Assembly (NCBI GenBank): GCA_037576215.1
Contig: JBANDB010000008.1
Location: 1,922,001 to 1,986,000, forward strand
Source: Armillaria gallica
Lineage: Eukaryota > Basidiomycota > Agaricomycetes > Agaricales > Physalacriaceae
Direction of reading: 5' to 3'
Length of the DNA stretch: 64,000 nucleotides
The translations under genes were made by a program, and so were the position numbers. The notes under the pieces are model-generated. The model saw only the letters and a program-made list of their open reading frames with translations, was not told the DNA's origin and did no database searches. The stretch's first letter is position 1, and every line of letters begins with the position of its first letter. Positions 33,654 through 46,682 of the stretch are shown one piece after another.

Positions 33654-36328
33654 TTAAAAGAGTTGCCACCATCGTTTTGGCCTTTGCATTTTATCCATTT
33701 GCCTAGCCAGGTCAGGGGCGGTATATAAGGGAGCTTGCATGGAGGAGCGGTCGTCTTTTTCGGGGCTGCATTTGGGGGTATTCTACACGTGCACTAGTGA
33801 GTAACATGGAAGAGAAGGATGACATTTCATACTCACTCGTCCACATGAACAAGGTATTCCTTATCTTTCCTCAAGCCCGTGAAGACCAAGTTAATCTCAT
33901 CCTGCAGCATCAATCGTATATTATTGGGAACGTTGATCTTTCGGCGCCACATTGCGACGCTGTTTCCAGATGGCGAGGGCAGGAAGATGAACACAATAAC
34001 CTGAGCAGCAGGATCATAGAAGGCTACAGATTCTTGGAGTATCTTGTCTCGGGTTTTTTGTAGCTGATCAAATGTCAACCAGTCAAAAGCCGGCTCGTTA
34101 GGATTTTTCGGAGACCTGTAATCCGCGTTAACGAACAGAGCACCTCTTTCTTGGCTTTGGAGAAATCGATGAAGCTAAATTATAATTTAGCGAAACTCCC
34201 AGGTGTGAATAGTCTTGGGACGCACTCCGTATGAGCCCAAGGGGTAATTGACGGTTTGTACCCATGAAATCACGGACGAGACGCGCTCGTCTTTGTCTGG
34301 CGAAAAACCCCAGTATATCCTCTCTTTCGCCTTCCGCATCCTTCCAAAGAACGCATTCTTGACAGCCTCCAATGCCACGCCCCGGGAATCGATGAACTTG
34401 ACGTTAGTGTATTCATTCATCTTGTTGTGGGGTATTCCGTAATCAAGAGCGGTCGTAGTTCCTTTATACGCGTGGGTGAGTGTTTTGGAAGGTAGAGAAT
34501 AGCTGGTATTCTTCGTAGGCGGTATTGGAGCCTGGCGTCCGATTCCCATCATCCGTTTCAAGGCTGCCTTTGGAGAAAAATGAACGCGCCGGGGATCATT
34601 GTAGTCTTCTTCCTCTTCCTCGTCCCCTTCTGAAATGCGGTCAAAATGGCCAGTATTGCCCATTCCCGAGCCTCCCCAGGTCCCTCCACCACCACCCCAT
34701 GCGTCTTTTCCATCACCCCCAGTACTACCCCAACCATCGTTCCCACCGCCATCACCCCAACCATCACCGCCACCCCAACCGTCGTTTCCATCGCCTCCAG
34801 TGCTACCCCAGCCATCGTTGCCGCCGCCGCCAGCAGCTCGGGGGTCCTTCTTCTCTTTCTTCTCCTTCTTCCCGCCTCCTCCGCCTCCCCCGCCCCAAGC
34901 ATCATTACCGCCACCCCAAGAGTCTTTGCCGCCACCCCAAGAATCTTTGCCGCCGCCTCCAGCCGCCGGAGCACCCCAGGAATCTTTACCGCCCGCATTT
35001 CCACCAAAACCATCCTTTCCACCCCCTCCATCACCCCAATCACCGCCTCCTCCACCGCCCCAGGACTCTCCCCAGTCACCGCCTCCACCTCCGCCCCAGT
35101 CACCACCACCGTCGCCCCAACCACCACCCCATTCGCCGTCACCTCCTCCTCCTCCTCCTCCTGTTCCTCCACCCCAGTTATCTGCCTCAGGTTTGTGTCG
35201 CTGATGCTTATCATTGTGTTTCTCCTTCTTGTCTTTCTTCTTGTCCTTTTTTGTTTCCTTGGGTGGAGGCGGAGGAGCGGGAGGAGGAGGTGCTCTCTTC
35301 TGCTGCGGAATCCCAGGATAAGGATTGGCTTGTCCGGGATAGGGGTTTCCCAGTTTCATTGACATCATGTGCGCTTGAGGATTCGCCAGTCCTGGAAACG
35401 CCTTAGGAAGGGCGGCAGGACTTTGGCCAGCAAAACGAGCAGGATTGTTCGGCTGTGCATGTGATGCATTGAGCAGAGAATTCAAGAGTTGAGAGTGCTG
35501 TTGGCTCGACAGGACGTTTCTGGTCCCAGCGGGCCCTGTAGGCACAGAAGACGGAGTGGTTACCTTGGAAAGTTTTCTGGCTTCCTCGCTCCAGCCTCTC
35601 CAACTAGCCGCCGGGGGTGCCGCCGGTTTTTGTGGCGGTGGAGGCTGACGATGATGATGGGGAATCGGTTCCTCCTCATAGTCATCCTCGCTATCGTAGT
35701 CCTCGTCTTCCTCTTCATCCCAGTCCCCTCCACCGCCACCATCGCCCCAACCACCATCGCCGAAAGATTGACCTGTAGCGCCGGGCCAAGCAGCGGCAAA
35801 GTCGTGTGGGCGCGCTGGACCCTTTCCTGCCTGGGGGGCTTGCTTCCAGGCCGATCCAATAGATGTCGCGACCGAATTTCGCTTTCCAGGATTCTGGTGT
35901 CCAGGACCCAGAGGTCTATGCGTTGGCTGAGCTCCCCAGAAACCTCCAGCCATCTGAGTGTCAGTATTTGTAGGCCAAGGATCATTAACAGCACCGCCGC
36001 CAGTTTTGGCAGGATCGCTAGCACCCCATTGGTCGGATTGGTCCGGAGCATCGTCCAGGAGACCTGTATATCGATGAATTAGATGGTGAGCCATCTATGT
36101 TTAGCGCTCATCCGTCCATCACTGTTTCAAAATACGCGTGACGACGGATGAAGTACAAGAGCGCTCACCGCCACCTAGACCCATCGGGTCACCGCCGTCG
36201 TTTTCATCCTTGGCATCGAAAATAGGCACGGGCGTTGGTACCGGCATGGGCTCCGGTATGGGCTCTTGCTGCTTTTCATGCTTCTGCTCCTCTGGCTGCT
36301 TCTGCTTGCTCTTTTTGTTCTTGGCCAT
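33654..36328 (-). CDS. CcmS-related domain protein with Gly/Trp-rich repeats
   Basis: Agaricomycete family usually labelled CcmS-related; its function is unknown. Exon 1 (36328 to about 36173) encodes MAKNKKSKQKQPEEQKHEKQ and a Pro/Glu-rich stretch. Exon 2 (from about 36065) has acidic and Pro-rich parts, a Lys cluster (KKDKKKDKKEKHNDKHQRHK), then about 150 residues of GGGGGDW, GGNDGWGS and GKDSWGG units. The conserved domain follows: YTNVKFIDSRGVALEAVKNA, AKERIYWGFSPDKDERVSSV, FDQLQKTRDKILQESVAFYD and GNSVAMWRRKINVPNN. After an intron with acceptor near 33752, the last exon reads DPEKDDRSSMQAPLY and ends KRWWQLF with the stop at 33654. Open + strand frames over 34525-35406 are antisense shadows of the repeat. 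It is divergent from MPDU1 (310 bp). Confidence 0.8.
34660..35170 (-). repeat. Gly/Trp/Asp low-complexity coding repeat
   Basis: In-frame imperfect repeats of about 5-12 residues built from GGW, GDWGG, KDSWGGG and NDGWGS. The DNA is strongly strand-skewed (C-rich on +), which creates long open frames on the other strand. Such Gly-aromatic tracts often favour phase separation or aggregation; that is inference here. Confidence 0.85.
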
Positions 36329-36638
36329 GATACACTGAAATTAGGCTGATAATCAGAGTTGTATCCAAAGGACTTCGTGCGACCAAAGGCGTTGCATAAA
36401 CCAAAAGAGAGGTATGTTTCCCAGAGAGGGACAGGCAGTATGCAGCGCACTGGGCACGATGAGTACAATGGATACCAAGCATCACAGCGGCATCGAGAAG
36501 AAGGAGATCATCACGACACGAGGCAGATCTCGGCCACGTGGCTAACCCGATCAAGGTTTGCACCGCAACCACCATGTCCGCCTCGTATTCTTGCTGAGCG
36601 AAGGCCCTCACTCATTGAATTTCTCTTGTAGAGGCCAA

Positions 36639-37481
36639 ATGTCCGCCATTACTCGGAATTTACCATGGTTCATCCGTGACCTCTGTGTTTCCGTCATTGG
36701 ACAAGAGTGCTACACGTCGTTGGTCGAGAATCTCGCCCTCACTGACGTTCAGTGCCTTAAATATGCTCTATCCAAGGGCCTTGGAGTTGGAATTGTTATT
36801 GGAGGATCTGTCATGAAAGTTCCTCAACTACTGCTTATTCTGCGTGCACATTCTGCTAGAGGACTTTCTCTGACCGCATTCTTATTCGAAACACTCGCCT
36901 ACTCCATAAACCTCTTCTATTCTTTTCGAAACGCGTTCCCTTTCTCGACCTACGGCGAGAACCTGTTTTTAACCATCCAAAACGCACTCATTACCTGTCT
37001 CATCGTTTATTACTCCCATCGGTCTCCCAAACGCAATGCCAACCTCGCAACGGTATCCCTAGGAATGCTTCTCACTGCAATATTACTGAACATTGTCCCC
37101 GAATGGATACTATCCTTTCTACAACTTTCCACCCTTCCCTTGTCTATCTTCTCCAAATTGCCGCAAATACGGCAGAACTACCGTGCTCAGTCCACCGGAC
37201 AGCTCTCCGCATTCGCTGTCTGGTCGCAGATCATCGGATGCTTGGCCAGGCTGTTTACGACATTGCAGGAGGTGGGGGATTGGCTGATTTCAGGCAGCTT
37301 CCTTTTGGCGTTGGCGTTGAACGGCATCCTCGGTTGTCAGTTATGGATGTATTGGGGGAAAACAGAAGTCGGGGAGAAGGGTTTCGAGCTTCATACTGGC
37401 ATATCGAGAGCAGTGACTCCCCCGCTTCCATCTCCAGCTGTGTCAAATCGAAGAGGAAGGAAGCTTCGAGACGATGCCTGA
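36639..37481 (+). CDS. MPDU1/Lec35-type PQ-loop membrane protein
   Basis: ER membrane protein needed for use of dolichol-phosphate-mannose and -glucose in glycosylation. It is a single exon of 280 residues starting MSAITRNLPWFIRDLCVSVI. The first PQ-loop is VMKVPQLLLILRAHSARGLS (residues about 58-77) and the second is FSKLPQIRQNYRAQSTGQLS, each followed by further hydrophobic helices. About seven membrane segments are expected, including LFLTIQNALITCLIVYY and TVSLGMLLTAILLNIVPEWI. The tail is basic (NRRGRKLRDDA). I chose the start after the in-frame upstream reading because it matches the family N-terminus. Confidence 0.9.
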   Translation: MSAITRNLPWFIRDLCVSVIGQECYTSLVENLALTDVQCLKYALSKGLGVGIVIGGSVMKVPQLLLILRAHSARGLSLTAFLFETLAYSINLFYSFRNAFPFSTYGENLFLTIQNALITCLIVYYSHRSPKRNANLATVSLGMLLTAILLNIVPEWILSFLQLSTLPLSIFSKLPQIRQNYRAQSTGQLSAFAVWSQIIGCLARLFTTLQEVGDWLISGSFLLALALNGILGCQLWMYWGKTEVGEKGFELHTGISRAVTPPLPSPAVSNRRGRKLRDDA

Positions 37482-37795
37482 TCTTCGAAGCAACGATCTA
37501 TTGTCGCATTGGGGCATCCATACCTGATCAGGGCTTGCGTTAACTCTTTTATCATACCGCCGTGCTCAGTCCCTAGATTTAGTGAACTCAATTGTCCTTC
37601 GTATGCGGTATCTTTTCTGAGGGGTGTTTGCCGAGTCCTCTGTACACGTCTTGGATTTCTATAAAAATGCCTGTTCTTTCGAGAAGTCCGTACGGCTGTT
37701 AAGAGAACAGGGAACAAGTAGACGACTACCCTAAGCGTTCAATACGATTGTTCAGGTCCGCCCTGGCCAGGTCTTCTGTGTAACGAAGTAACTAA
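37482..37795. other. Convergent 3' intergenic region
   Basis: It lies between the stop codons of the MPDU1-like and secreted-protein genes. No gene seen. Confidence 0.55.
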
Positions 37796-38634
37796 TCAAC
37801 CTTTGCAGTACCCAGCACTGTCGGTGATGTAATCAATGGAGCCGTCAGGCTGCGTCTGTCCACCGAGATTGGTGGCATCAGCAATCGTGTGGCGTTTGCT
37901 GAATAAAGAGCAGGTCAAGAGAGGACTGTCGCCCTATCAGAGAGGAGTTAGCATCTTCTACCAACCCAATGTGCTTCGCACGGACCTTCCCATTGACATC
38001 ATGATAGGCTGTGCAAAATAAGGTCAGGCCGTGGGTAGTTACGGGAGGAAAACTACTCGCAATTAATAAAGACACATCCATCGACGCTGTCGCACATGCA
38101 CTTGCAGTCTGAAAGAAGGCGCAGTGAGAAACGCTCCTCCAATATTGTCTTTACACACCCTGAACGGTGTCAACTAATCCGTAGGTCAAGTAGTCGCTTC
38201 CTTCGACAGCCCCAGTACAGTTGGAGAACTCCTTCGTGTAGCCATCACCAGAACTTTCGGGATCGGGGCACCAATAGCCAGACTTGGATAGATCAAGGTA
38301 CCAGCAGACCCTCTGTGATAAGACTTGTATCAGTGGTATGTTAGGGAAACGCAAAAGCAATTGTACTCACGCCATCCTTGAGCCAAGGTAGAGTGAGGTT
38401 GCCCAAGTATTCAGGGTAGTCACCGTAGTACCACCCAGGTGTGCCATCACCATCCCAAGGCGGGATAGCAGCACCATAGTATTCCTCTGCGGTGAGATTG
38501 GCGGTGATATTAGCCAAGATTTGAATATCTGTGGCATTCAAGGATACGGTGGAGTTGCCAACGATGGTGTCGTTGTCTGCCCCACGAACTAGAATGGCGG
38601 CCGCAAAGGTTATGAGGAGAGGGGAGAAACGCAT
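37796..38634 (-). CDS. Small secreted protein of the fruit-body-specific type
   Basis: MRFSPLLITFAAAILVRGAD is a signal peptide. An N-glycosylation-rich segment follows (NDTIVGNSTVSLNATD, ANITANLTAEEYYG), then PWDGDGTPGWYYG and LPWLKDG. Later exons give VCWYLDLSKSGYWCPDP, DCKCMCDSVDGCVFIN and SYHDVNGK. The last reads GDSPLLTCSLFSKRHTIADA, then GGQTQPDGSIDYITDSAGYC, with the stop at 37796. The motif series CDSVxGCVFINSYHDVNGK and GGQTQPDGSIDYI is shared by secreted agaricomycete proteins called fruit-body specific; the molecular role is unknown. The intron before SYHDVNG (38060-38009) uses a GC donor (GCGAGT..CAG), because only that keeps the frame. KRHT stands where relatives as I recall them have KCHT, so one Cys may be lost. 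Confidence 0.78.
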
Positions 38635-40433
38635 TGTATGAGCCGAAGCACTTGAGTGAGACTCGAGGAGCTGGAGAAAAGGAGATATTTTCCGTTGAAT
38701 TTATAGAGGCGCATTCTGGTCTGCCAGCATGAGTCGGACTATTGAAAGATGCATCATCTACCGGCGCAGTCAGTACCTGTGCATGGAGGGCCAGATTGAT
38801 TTATGTAAGGTAACTTAGGTATGGGCGAGCAGGAGCAACCAAATAAGTACTGTGTCCTCGATTTCCTAAAGAGCCTGGCCGGTTAAATTGCACTCGAGGC
38901 TGGATAGTATTCTTTAAAATGCGAGAGGTGATGTGGATAGAAGATTGAGATTCAAGAGGTAGCTTGCAGGAATGTCTTCGGAAGAAGGAGCCGAGCGTAC
39001 GCCTGTATGGGAGAGCGGCCACAGTACAAGCAAATTTACGCATGTCTTTCATCAGAACCTGCCAGGTCCAAAGAGCTTAGGGTCATGTCGCATGGGTGCG
39101 ACGTATCGTGTACGAATGCGAGTACCATCATGGTTTCTTCGAACACCAAAGCAGTACAGTAGACGGTGAGAGACTCCGCCGAGAGAGTAAAGTAGAATGA
39201 GGCCGAAGATTAGCCTCACGATGAATTGTAACTTTCGGTGAACTTTAGCGCTCCAAGTATCGACGAAGGCAGACGGTAGATGAGGTAAGTAGTACATATA
39301 TTTCGATTCTACTAGAAGATGTGTTATTAAGTTCAACAAAATTGATGATTCAAAACATACCTATTGCTACTAAGTTGTCTCTGGAATCAACTTGAATTAT
39401 TGTCAGCTGTTGTTCGTCTGAAGATCAGAAAGTTTCAGGCACCCGGCGCCTTGTGCCATTCCGCAACTTCCAGACGATCAAAGATACAGAAGATGTTTCC
39501 TAGACCTTAGTCTGGAGAAAGAATACTAGTCTGGCCAACGTTCGGGTGATATAGACATGGTGGTCAAGCACAGAAGGCCGAGATTCCCGAGTCCTCGATC
39601 GTACAGGTCGCCGGAGTCCCGGATCAGCGACGACGGTCACGTCGATTAAATAATTGCGCTTTATCCTCGATACAACCGACGCAGCCTCGCAACTTGGACA
39701 CGGGGACCTCTGCCAGGGAAAGTGAATTCGTAATTTTTTCTCCTAGTCTGATACTGCCGCACTTTCATAATATGGCGACTCTCCTTAAGCGCTAGAACCT
39801 AGGATGAACTCTCCGATCGGGCTTCCAACGGCATATTCGTAGGGACGCGTACAGATATGCTCTAGATTCACAGCTACCTATGCAGGCATCGCGTCGGAAT
39901 CCCTCGCTATCAAAAGGGCTCCTATCCACCTACTCTGAAGCTATTTTGTCCTCGCTACACAAACAAACCCACTAAAGGTTCTTCGTCAGGATGCCATAAT
40001 TCTCCATTATAGCTCATCGACGGGTTTCTATGGGTATACGTATCAGCCTGGGTTGTTCTCCGATGCCCCACAACCAAATGATATAGATCATGTATGTACC
40101 CATCGCACGGAACAGGGAACTTAACTACGCGCCTATCTCGACACCGTAGGAGGTTTTGATGTTCTAAATCTGTGACTGTTTGAGAGACTATTGACGACTG
40201 TTGCTCTCGTCGGCTTCCTCATCGAGGTCGACAAACGATCTCGATCATTTACTCACCGCCTTCGATGATACTGACACGCATCAAAACCAGCTGCTATCAG
40301 GCGCAGTCTCCAGACTGGATTCTCTTCACTTTCCTTCTCCCAAGCAGTAACGTCTGTGACGGAAGACTGTGTCTTCCTACTGCGATGGATCTCTGGAGCT
40401 GGAACTTCATTTCTGCCCACCATAAGAGCCGCA
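38635..40433. other. Intergenic, no firmly recognised gene
   Basis: A minus-strand frame (39339-39052) has one hydrophobic stretch (LQFIVRLIFGLILLYSLGG) but matches nothing I know. From about 40275 a + frame without ATG leads into the membrane-protein gene, so missing upstream exons of that gene may lie here. Confidence 0.45.
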
Positions 40434-41617
40434 ATGTTTGTGCACCTAGACGAACCCCAGCATTCTGGTCCTGTATATGCTCGAGATGAGCTGTGAGTCA
40501 ATTTTATTGTGTGGCTAGAGTGATCATTTGTTAACTTGCATCGACAGAAATGTAACTTCATACAATACAGGACAGTCTTTCAAAGACGTCTCTGCCGAGA
40601 TGCACCACATCAGTGCTATTGTTGGAGGAGTCGTTGGAGCTGTTTGCGCTCTTCTTTTTGCATTCCTTTTATTTCTTCTACCTACGGCGCAAGAGGCTTC
40701 GGGGGATTGGGGACACTGTCGAACATGGAGTCAAACATGAATCCTTCGATTCATCTTCGTTCAATGATAGTCCTAAAGCATCATGGTTTTCACGGATACA
40801 TTCAACCCGGTCTTTTATGCGAAAAGAGACCACTCCTAGTTCTCGATTGGTTGATGTGGGTGCGGAGAAACAGGCATATTCGCCATTTGGGAGGATATTC
40901 CAACGTACAGACATTATCAGCATCTCCCGCCCTGCCCCTGCTGCTCGTGCTCCTTTGCCAAACATGAACTCAAAGGAGCCCGGGGATACAGATCTGCCAT
41001 TTATCGTCATCCCTCCTTCGTCTACACCCAATCGAAGAGATTCATTGGTGATCCCGGTCAATGGCAGAGACCGCTCCAGTCGAAGGAAGATTCAAATTCC
41101 CCCACATGCCGTTATCGTTGGTCCTTCCTCCGTCTCTCGTCAGGAGACAGTGAAAATAAGCATCTCGGACTGCTCGAGATCATCGAATAGCCCCAAATCA
41201 GAGAAACTCAGTAGATTGCCAAGGTTGTCAAAAATTCTCCCTCCGCTTCCCGTTTCCAAAGCCGGTGGCGTAGGTTATCCCAATACAGGTACTCGTCGTC
41301 CTCTTCCGGTGCGTCCGCATGATGCTGAAAGTCTCCCACGTAGGGTGGAGAAGCAGGTTGCTTTCGCGGGGATTGAGACAATAAATGACGTTGGTGTTGG
41401 CGTTGGTCTACGTCCAATATTAAGAAGGGACATCAACTTTGGAACGACCGGCTATTATCACTCTTCCTTGGGAGATCATTCAGGGGTGCAGGTGGGGCCG
41501 CTCATGTGGAAAGAGATAGAGGAGCTTCGGAGGGAAGTTCAGTTACTTCATAAATACCTGCCCCAGGACAACAAGGACAATGGTCCTCCTCCGCCACTTT
41601 ACACTAGTAGGGCGTAA
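40434..41617 (+). CDS. Single-pass membrane protein, frameshifted at the membrane border
   Basis: Unknown function; the architecture is common in basidiomycetes. A short external part (MFVHLDEPQHSGPVYARDEL) and an intron (40493-40547) precede NVTSYNTGQSFKDVSAEMHH, which has an N-glycosylation site. One transmembrane helix follows (ISAIVGGVVGAVCALLFAFL). The cytoplasmic part begins YLRRKRLRGIGDTVEHG and is long, Ser/Pro/Arg-rich and probably disordered, with an end helix WKEIEELRREVQLLHKYLP. The helix frame and the YLRRKRLR frame differ by one base inside the T-rich run at about 40655-40685. This means a real 1-nt indel or a sequence error. An earlier start through unseen exons is possible. 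Confidence 0.55.
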
Positions 41618-41702
41618 AACAGCCACACAGAACCTTTTTGTTTTGGATATTTCAGATTAGAATACTATACTTCCGTTTAATCAAGAAGATAAAAACAGAA
41701 TT

Positions 41703-43289
<1,587 letters not shown>

Positions 43290-43473
43290 GGTGGTCAAGG
43301 AAGAGATCGTCGGTAGTGGAAATTTTTGGAATTGGACACCGATGGAGATCCGATAAAGCCGAAAATTGCACGTGACAGAGACGCGACGCGCTGATTACGA
43401 AATTTCTCAACGCGCTGTTGAGCGCCGCTGCATCGGATCGGTGCCACCGAACGTCCACCTCCTGCCTGCCACC

Positions 43474-45235
43474 ATGATTCCGAGCCCAAGCTCTTCGCCG
43501 CGACCCATTTTCCACAACCGAACAAATTTCAATGAAGCTAGCCGACCTCCAGCGAAATATCAACAAAAGCTTTCCTTTGCGCTACCTACACCCCCGAAGT
43601 GTACTGGCTTGAAGAGATCCGTGCAAGAGCCAAACTGTCCCCGCAACCGGAAAAGGGCTAAGCCGCTTGAGAAAGAAGAGGATGTCTGTGAAGAAGCAGA
43701 GCTGGCAAAGTTTCCATCTCGTAGGGAAAGAATTCGTGGGACCACTCGCTCTCATGGGTATCTCGCGATACGTACAGGAAACAGGCCACACGATGGTGCG
43801 TTCGTTCTGGCTGACGCGATTCTCTCTAACGGAGAAAATTCTAGTATCTACGCGACATATTCTCGAATCCTTTGTCTCGTATAACCATCGCGACGTCTAC
43901 AAGTGTCAGTCTGCGGGTATCGATTATCATCTAACGCCACCCTACTCGTGTTCATATTCACATGGTTAGCTTGAACATTTCGTCCTATGTATTCTTCTCA
44001 CTTTTCCGTTTAGCGTCGCGGCATGGCGAGTCTTCGCTATTGGCAGTTTCTACGGAACAAGGGACTATTCACATCATAAACACCACTAAGAGAGATCCTT
44101 GGGACCCTGGTAGGCTTTACGCGACAACACGCCCTGTTTCTGCTGACATTTAACCCTCAGAGCCTCTTCGCACGACTATACAAGCCCACGATAATGGAGT
44201 CTTTGACGTCAAATGGGACGAATCTGATACACGCCTTGCCACTGCTTCCGCCGACCAATCAACTCGGATTCTCTGTCTCTCTACCAACACAGTCCTTCAT
44301 TCTTTACGTGGTCATACGAGCACTGTAAAATCTATATCATGGGATCCTTCCAACCCAGATTTGCTGAGCACCGGTGGCAAAGATGGGTCCATATGTTTTT
44401 GGGATCTTCGAGTCGGTGAAGGCCGTATAGATGGCGAGTCGCTTGCGCCAATTTTATCCATTCACGGAGCGCATGAAGAACGGGCTCCTTTGGAAGCGAG
44501 CAAGCGGCGGAAATCTACTCCATCTACTAAAACGATCACAAGTCTGATCTACAGTGATACCTCACCACACAATCTGATCAGCAGCGGTTCTTATAACGGG
44601 TCGGTCATCTATATGGAATTTCAAAGAGCATAAATTGACCTTTTTACCACAGAGTTTTGCGCTGCTGGGACGTTCGATCGCTAACGAACTCGAAGAAGAA
44701 GATACCTAAATATAAATTACAACAGCCTCTCTTCGCATCGTCCGAGGATCCGACCAGTTTCCACGGCTCGCGTCGTCCAAGAGGAATAATTGGACTTGTA
44801 GCAGGACTAGGTCCTACGGCTGGACTTCTCTTTGGACTTGGGGCAGATTCTCGCGTACACACATACACCCGGTCATCATTATTACCCATGTCAACCAGTT
44901 ACGCTCATGAGCGGATGCAGACGAACTCTTTTTACATTGGTCTGGCTATGTCGCCGTGCGGACGCTGGCTTTCCTCTGGGAGTACGGGTCGAGGGAGTGT
45001 TTTTTTGTATGATGTTCATAACGCCTGGCGACCTTTTGCTGCAGAAGAGAAAGGCGTCGAGCTGCAGGGCCAGCAAGGCGACGTGGGAGGAGTAGCTTGG
45101 TGTAGTGACGGACTAGCGACTTGCGCCGATGACGGAACCGTTAGGGTGTGGAGGCCTGATATAGAGGCGTATCATCATTGCCTCGAGCGCCCCGATGAAG
45201 AGAGATGGCATTGGAGTTGGTCGGTGAAGAGTTAA
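43474..45235 (+). CDS. Cdt2/DTL-like WD40 substrate receptor of CRL4
   Basis: Likely DDB1-CUL4 receptor that targets PCNA-bound proteins such as Cdt1 in S phase. The start MIPSPSSSPRPIFHN sits in a strong context (gccaccatg). The N-terminus is basic and disordered (CPRNRKRAKPLEKEEDV). WD40 repeats follow: SLLAVSTEQGTIHIINT, HDNGVFDVKWDESDTRLATA and LRGHTSTVKSISWDPSNPDL. Next are STGGKDGSICFWDLR and, after an intron near 44620, VLRCWDVRSLTNSKKK. The two WDxR motifs (FWDLR, CWDVR) suit DDB1 binding. The last blades read RGSVFLYDVHNAWRPF and GLATCADDGTVRVWRPD. No C-terminal PIP box is visible. Exon borders at 43795-43960 are uncertain. Confidence 0.8.
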
Positions 45236-45319
45236 ATTAACGTGTATTTAATTTTGATTTGTAGACACGATTTGAAACAGCATTTAACTTCTGGATTATC
45301 GTACAAGCAAAGAGAGACG

Positions 45320-46511
45320 TTACTGGTCAGTGATTTCCCAGCCAATCTCTTTCCCAGACCAGAAAGGTACAACAGCTTCGCCATCCAAAGTGTAATTTTC
45401 CACCACCTTCCTGGTAGTCCTTTTGATCGTTACTGTTGGCAGACCATCGACGGGTAGCCCATAGAAATTACGACCGAATAGACTGGTGAAACCATCTAGC
45501 TTGTCAAGCGCACCAAAGGAATCTAGCTGATGGGCCACTAGCGGCAGCAAGATTGGAGAAGTATAGATGCCTGCTGCACATCCTTGAATTGGAGTGCTCG
45601 TTGACTTGGTGTGCGGTGGATGAGGGGCAGAATCCGAGCCCAAGAAGAAGCGAGGGTGGCCTGCCATTTATCAGCTGTAGTGTATGATGAACATACGCAA
45701 CTCGCACCTTCTTTGATTACTTCCTGCAGAGCAGTACGATCATCAGGGAACTTCGCAACGGGTTTGCAGAAGTTCCATGACTGCCCGGCCCAATCATCTA
45801 CGGTTAAAGATAGGTGGTGAGCCGTGATGGTGCAGGCTACTGTGGGGCCGCACGCTTTCACGGCTTCGACTGCGGCTCGTGTGGTAGCATGCTCGAGGAC
45901 GATGCGCAATCTTGGAAAATTCTTGTGAATTGAAGCAAGGTGAGGCAGAAAATGAGGTTCCGCATTCAGGACATGGACATTCTACGTTACGGTCAGTGCC
46001 AGGCTACAAAGGACATACTTAAGGTATACCGTAGCAGGTCCGAGGGGATTTCTCCGTGCAGGTTGAGAACCATGTCGACATCTTGCATCGCCTCAAAGAT
46101 AGGATAATATACTTCGTATGACTCAATCCCTCCATCGGAATTTGTTGTGACGCCCCTCGGATAGGATTTTACACCAACTACACCAGCTTTCTTTGCTTTT
46201 CGAATTTCATCTGGGGTGAGCTCTGGGGACAGATAAAGTGTCATAAGATATTCGACACGAGGATCAAGTTTTTGCAACTGGGCCTTGTACTCCATCGCTT
46301 GATCTGTTGACGTGATAGGCGGCTTCAAGTTGGGCTGTCCATAGGTGATCAAAGAGGGTTAAATCTAGAGATATAAAAAAAGGAATACCATGACATATGC
46401 CACGTTAAATCCTCCTTTTCGCACATGAGGTGTTACGAGCTGGGATAATGAACCTTGGCGCAAATGAACGTGGAAATCGGCCGGCGATGGGACAGAAAGA
46501 GTCGTAGACAT
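45320..46511 (-). CDS. URA4: Dihydroorotase
   Basis: Third step of pyrimidine synthesis, cyclising carbamoyl-aspartate. MSTTLSVPSPADFHVHLRQG contains the metal-binding HxH at residues 14 and 16. Then come GGFNVAYVMPNLKPPITST and KAGVVGVKSYPRGV (Lys that becomes the carboxylated metal ligand). LNLHGE, LEHATTRAAVEAV, TITAHHLSLTVDDW and HPRFFLGSDSAPHPPH hold the remaining His/Asp ligands. The C-terminus is LFGRNFYGLPVDGL and FWSGKEIGWEITDQ. Introns lie near 46350, 46010 and 45690. The monofunctional type II form is as expected for fungi. It is divergent from the kinesin gene (171 bp). Confidence 0.92.
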
Positions 46512-46682
46512 GACTGTCAGTGATTGACTTCAATCGGCTAGATCGGACCGCGAGCCGCAAGCCGCAAGGGAAATGAACGATCATGTGATCTTACGTTACC
46601 GTTTACTTTCAACACCCGTGACCTAGGTTACCATTTGCCACCGTCCCCCACCCCCTCAACAACCGCCCGTGCATTGCCCGCA

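Noticed and set aside
34525..35406. 293-codon + strand frame rich in His, Pro and Arg
   Set aside because: Antisense of the Gly/Trp repeat of the CcmS-related gene; the strand skew keeps it open.
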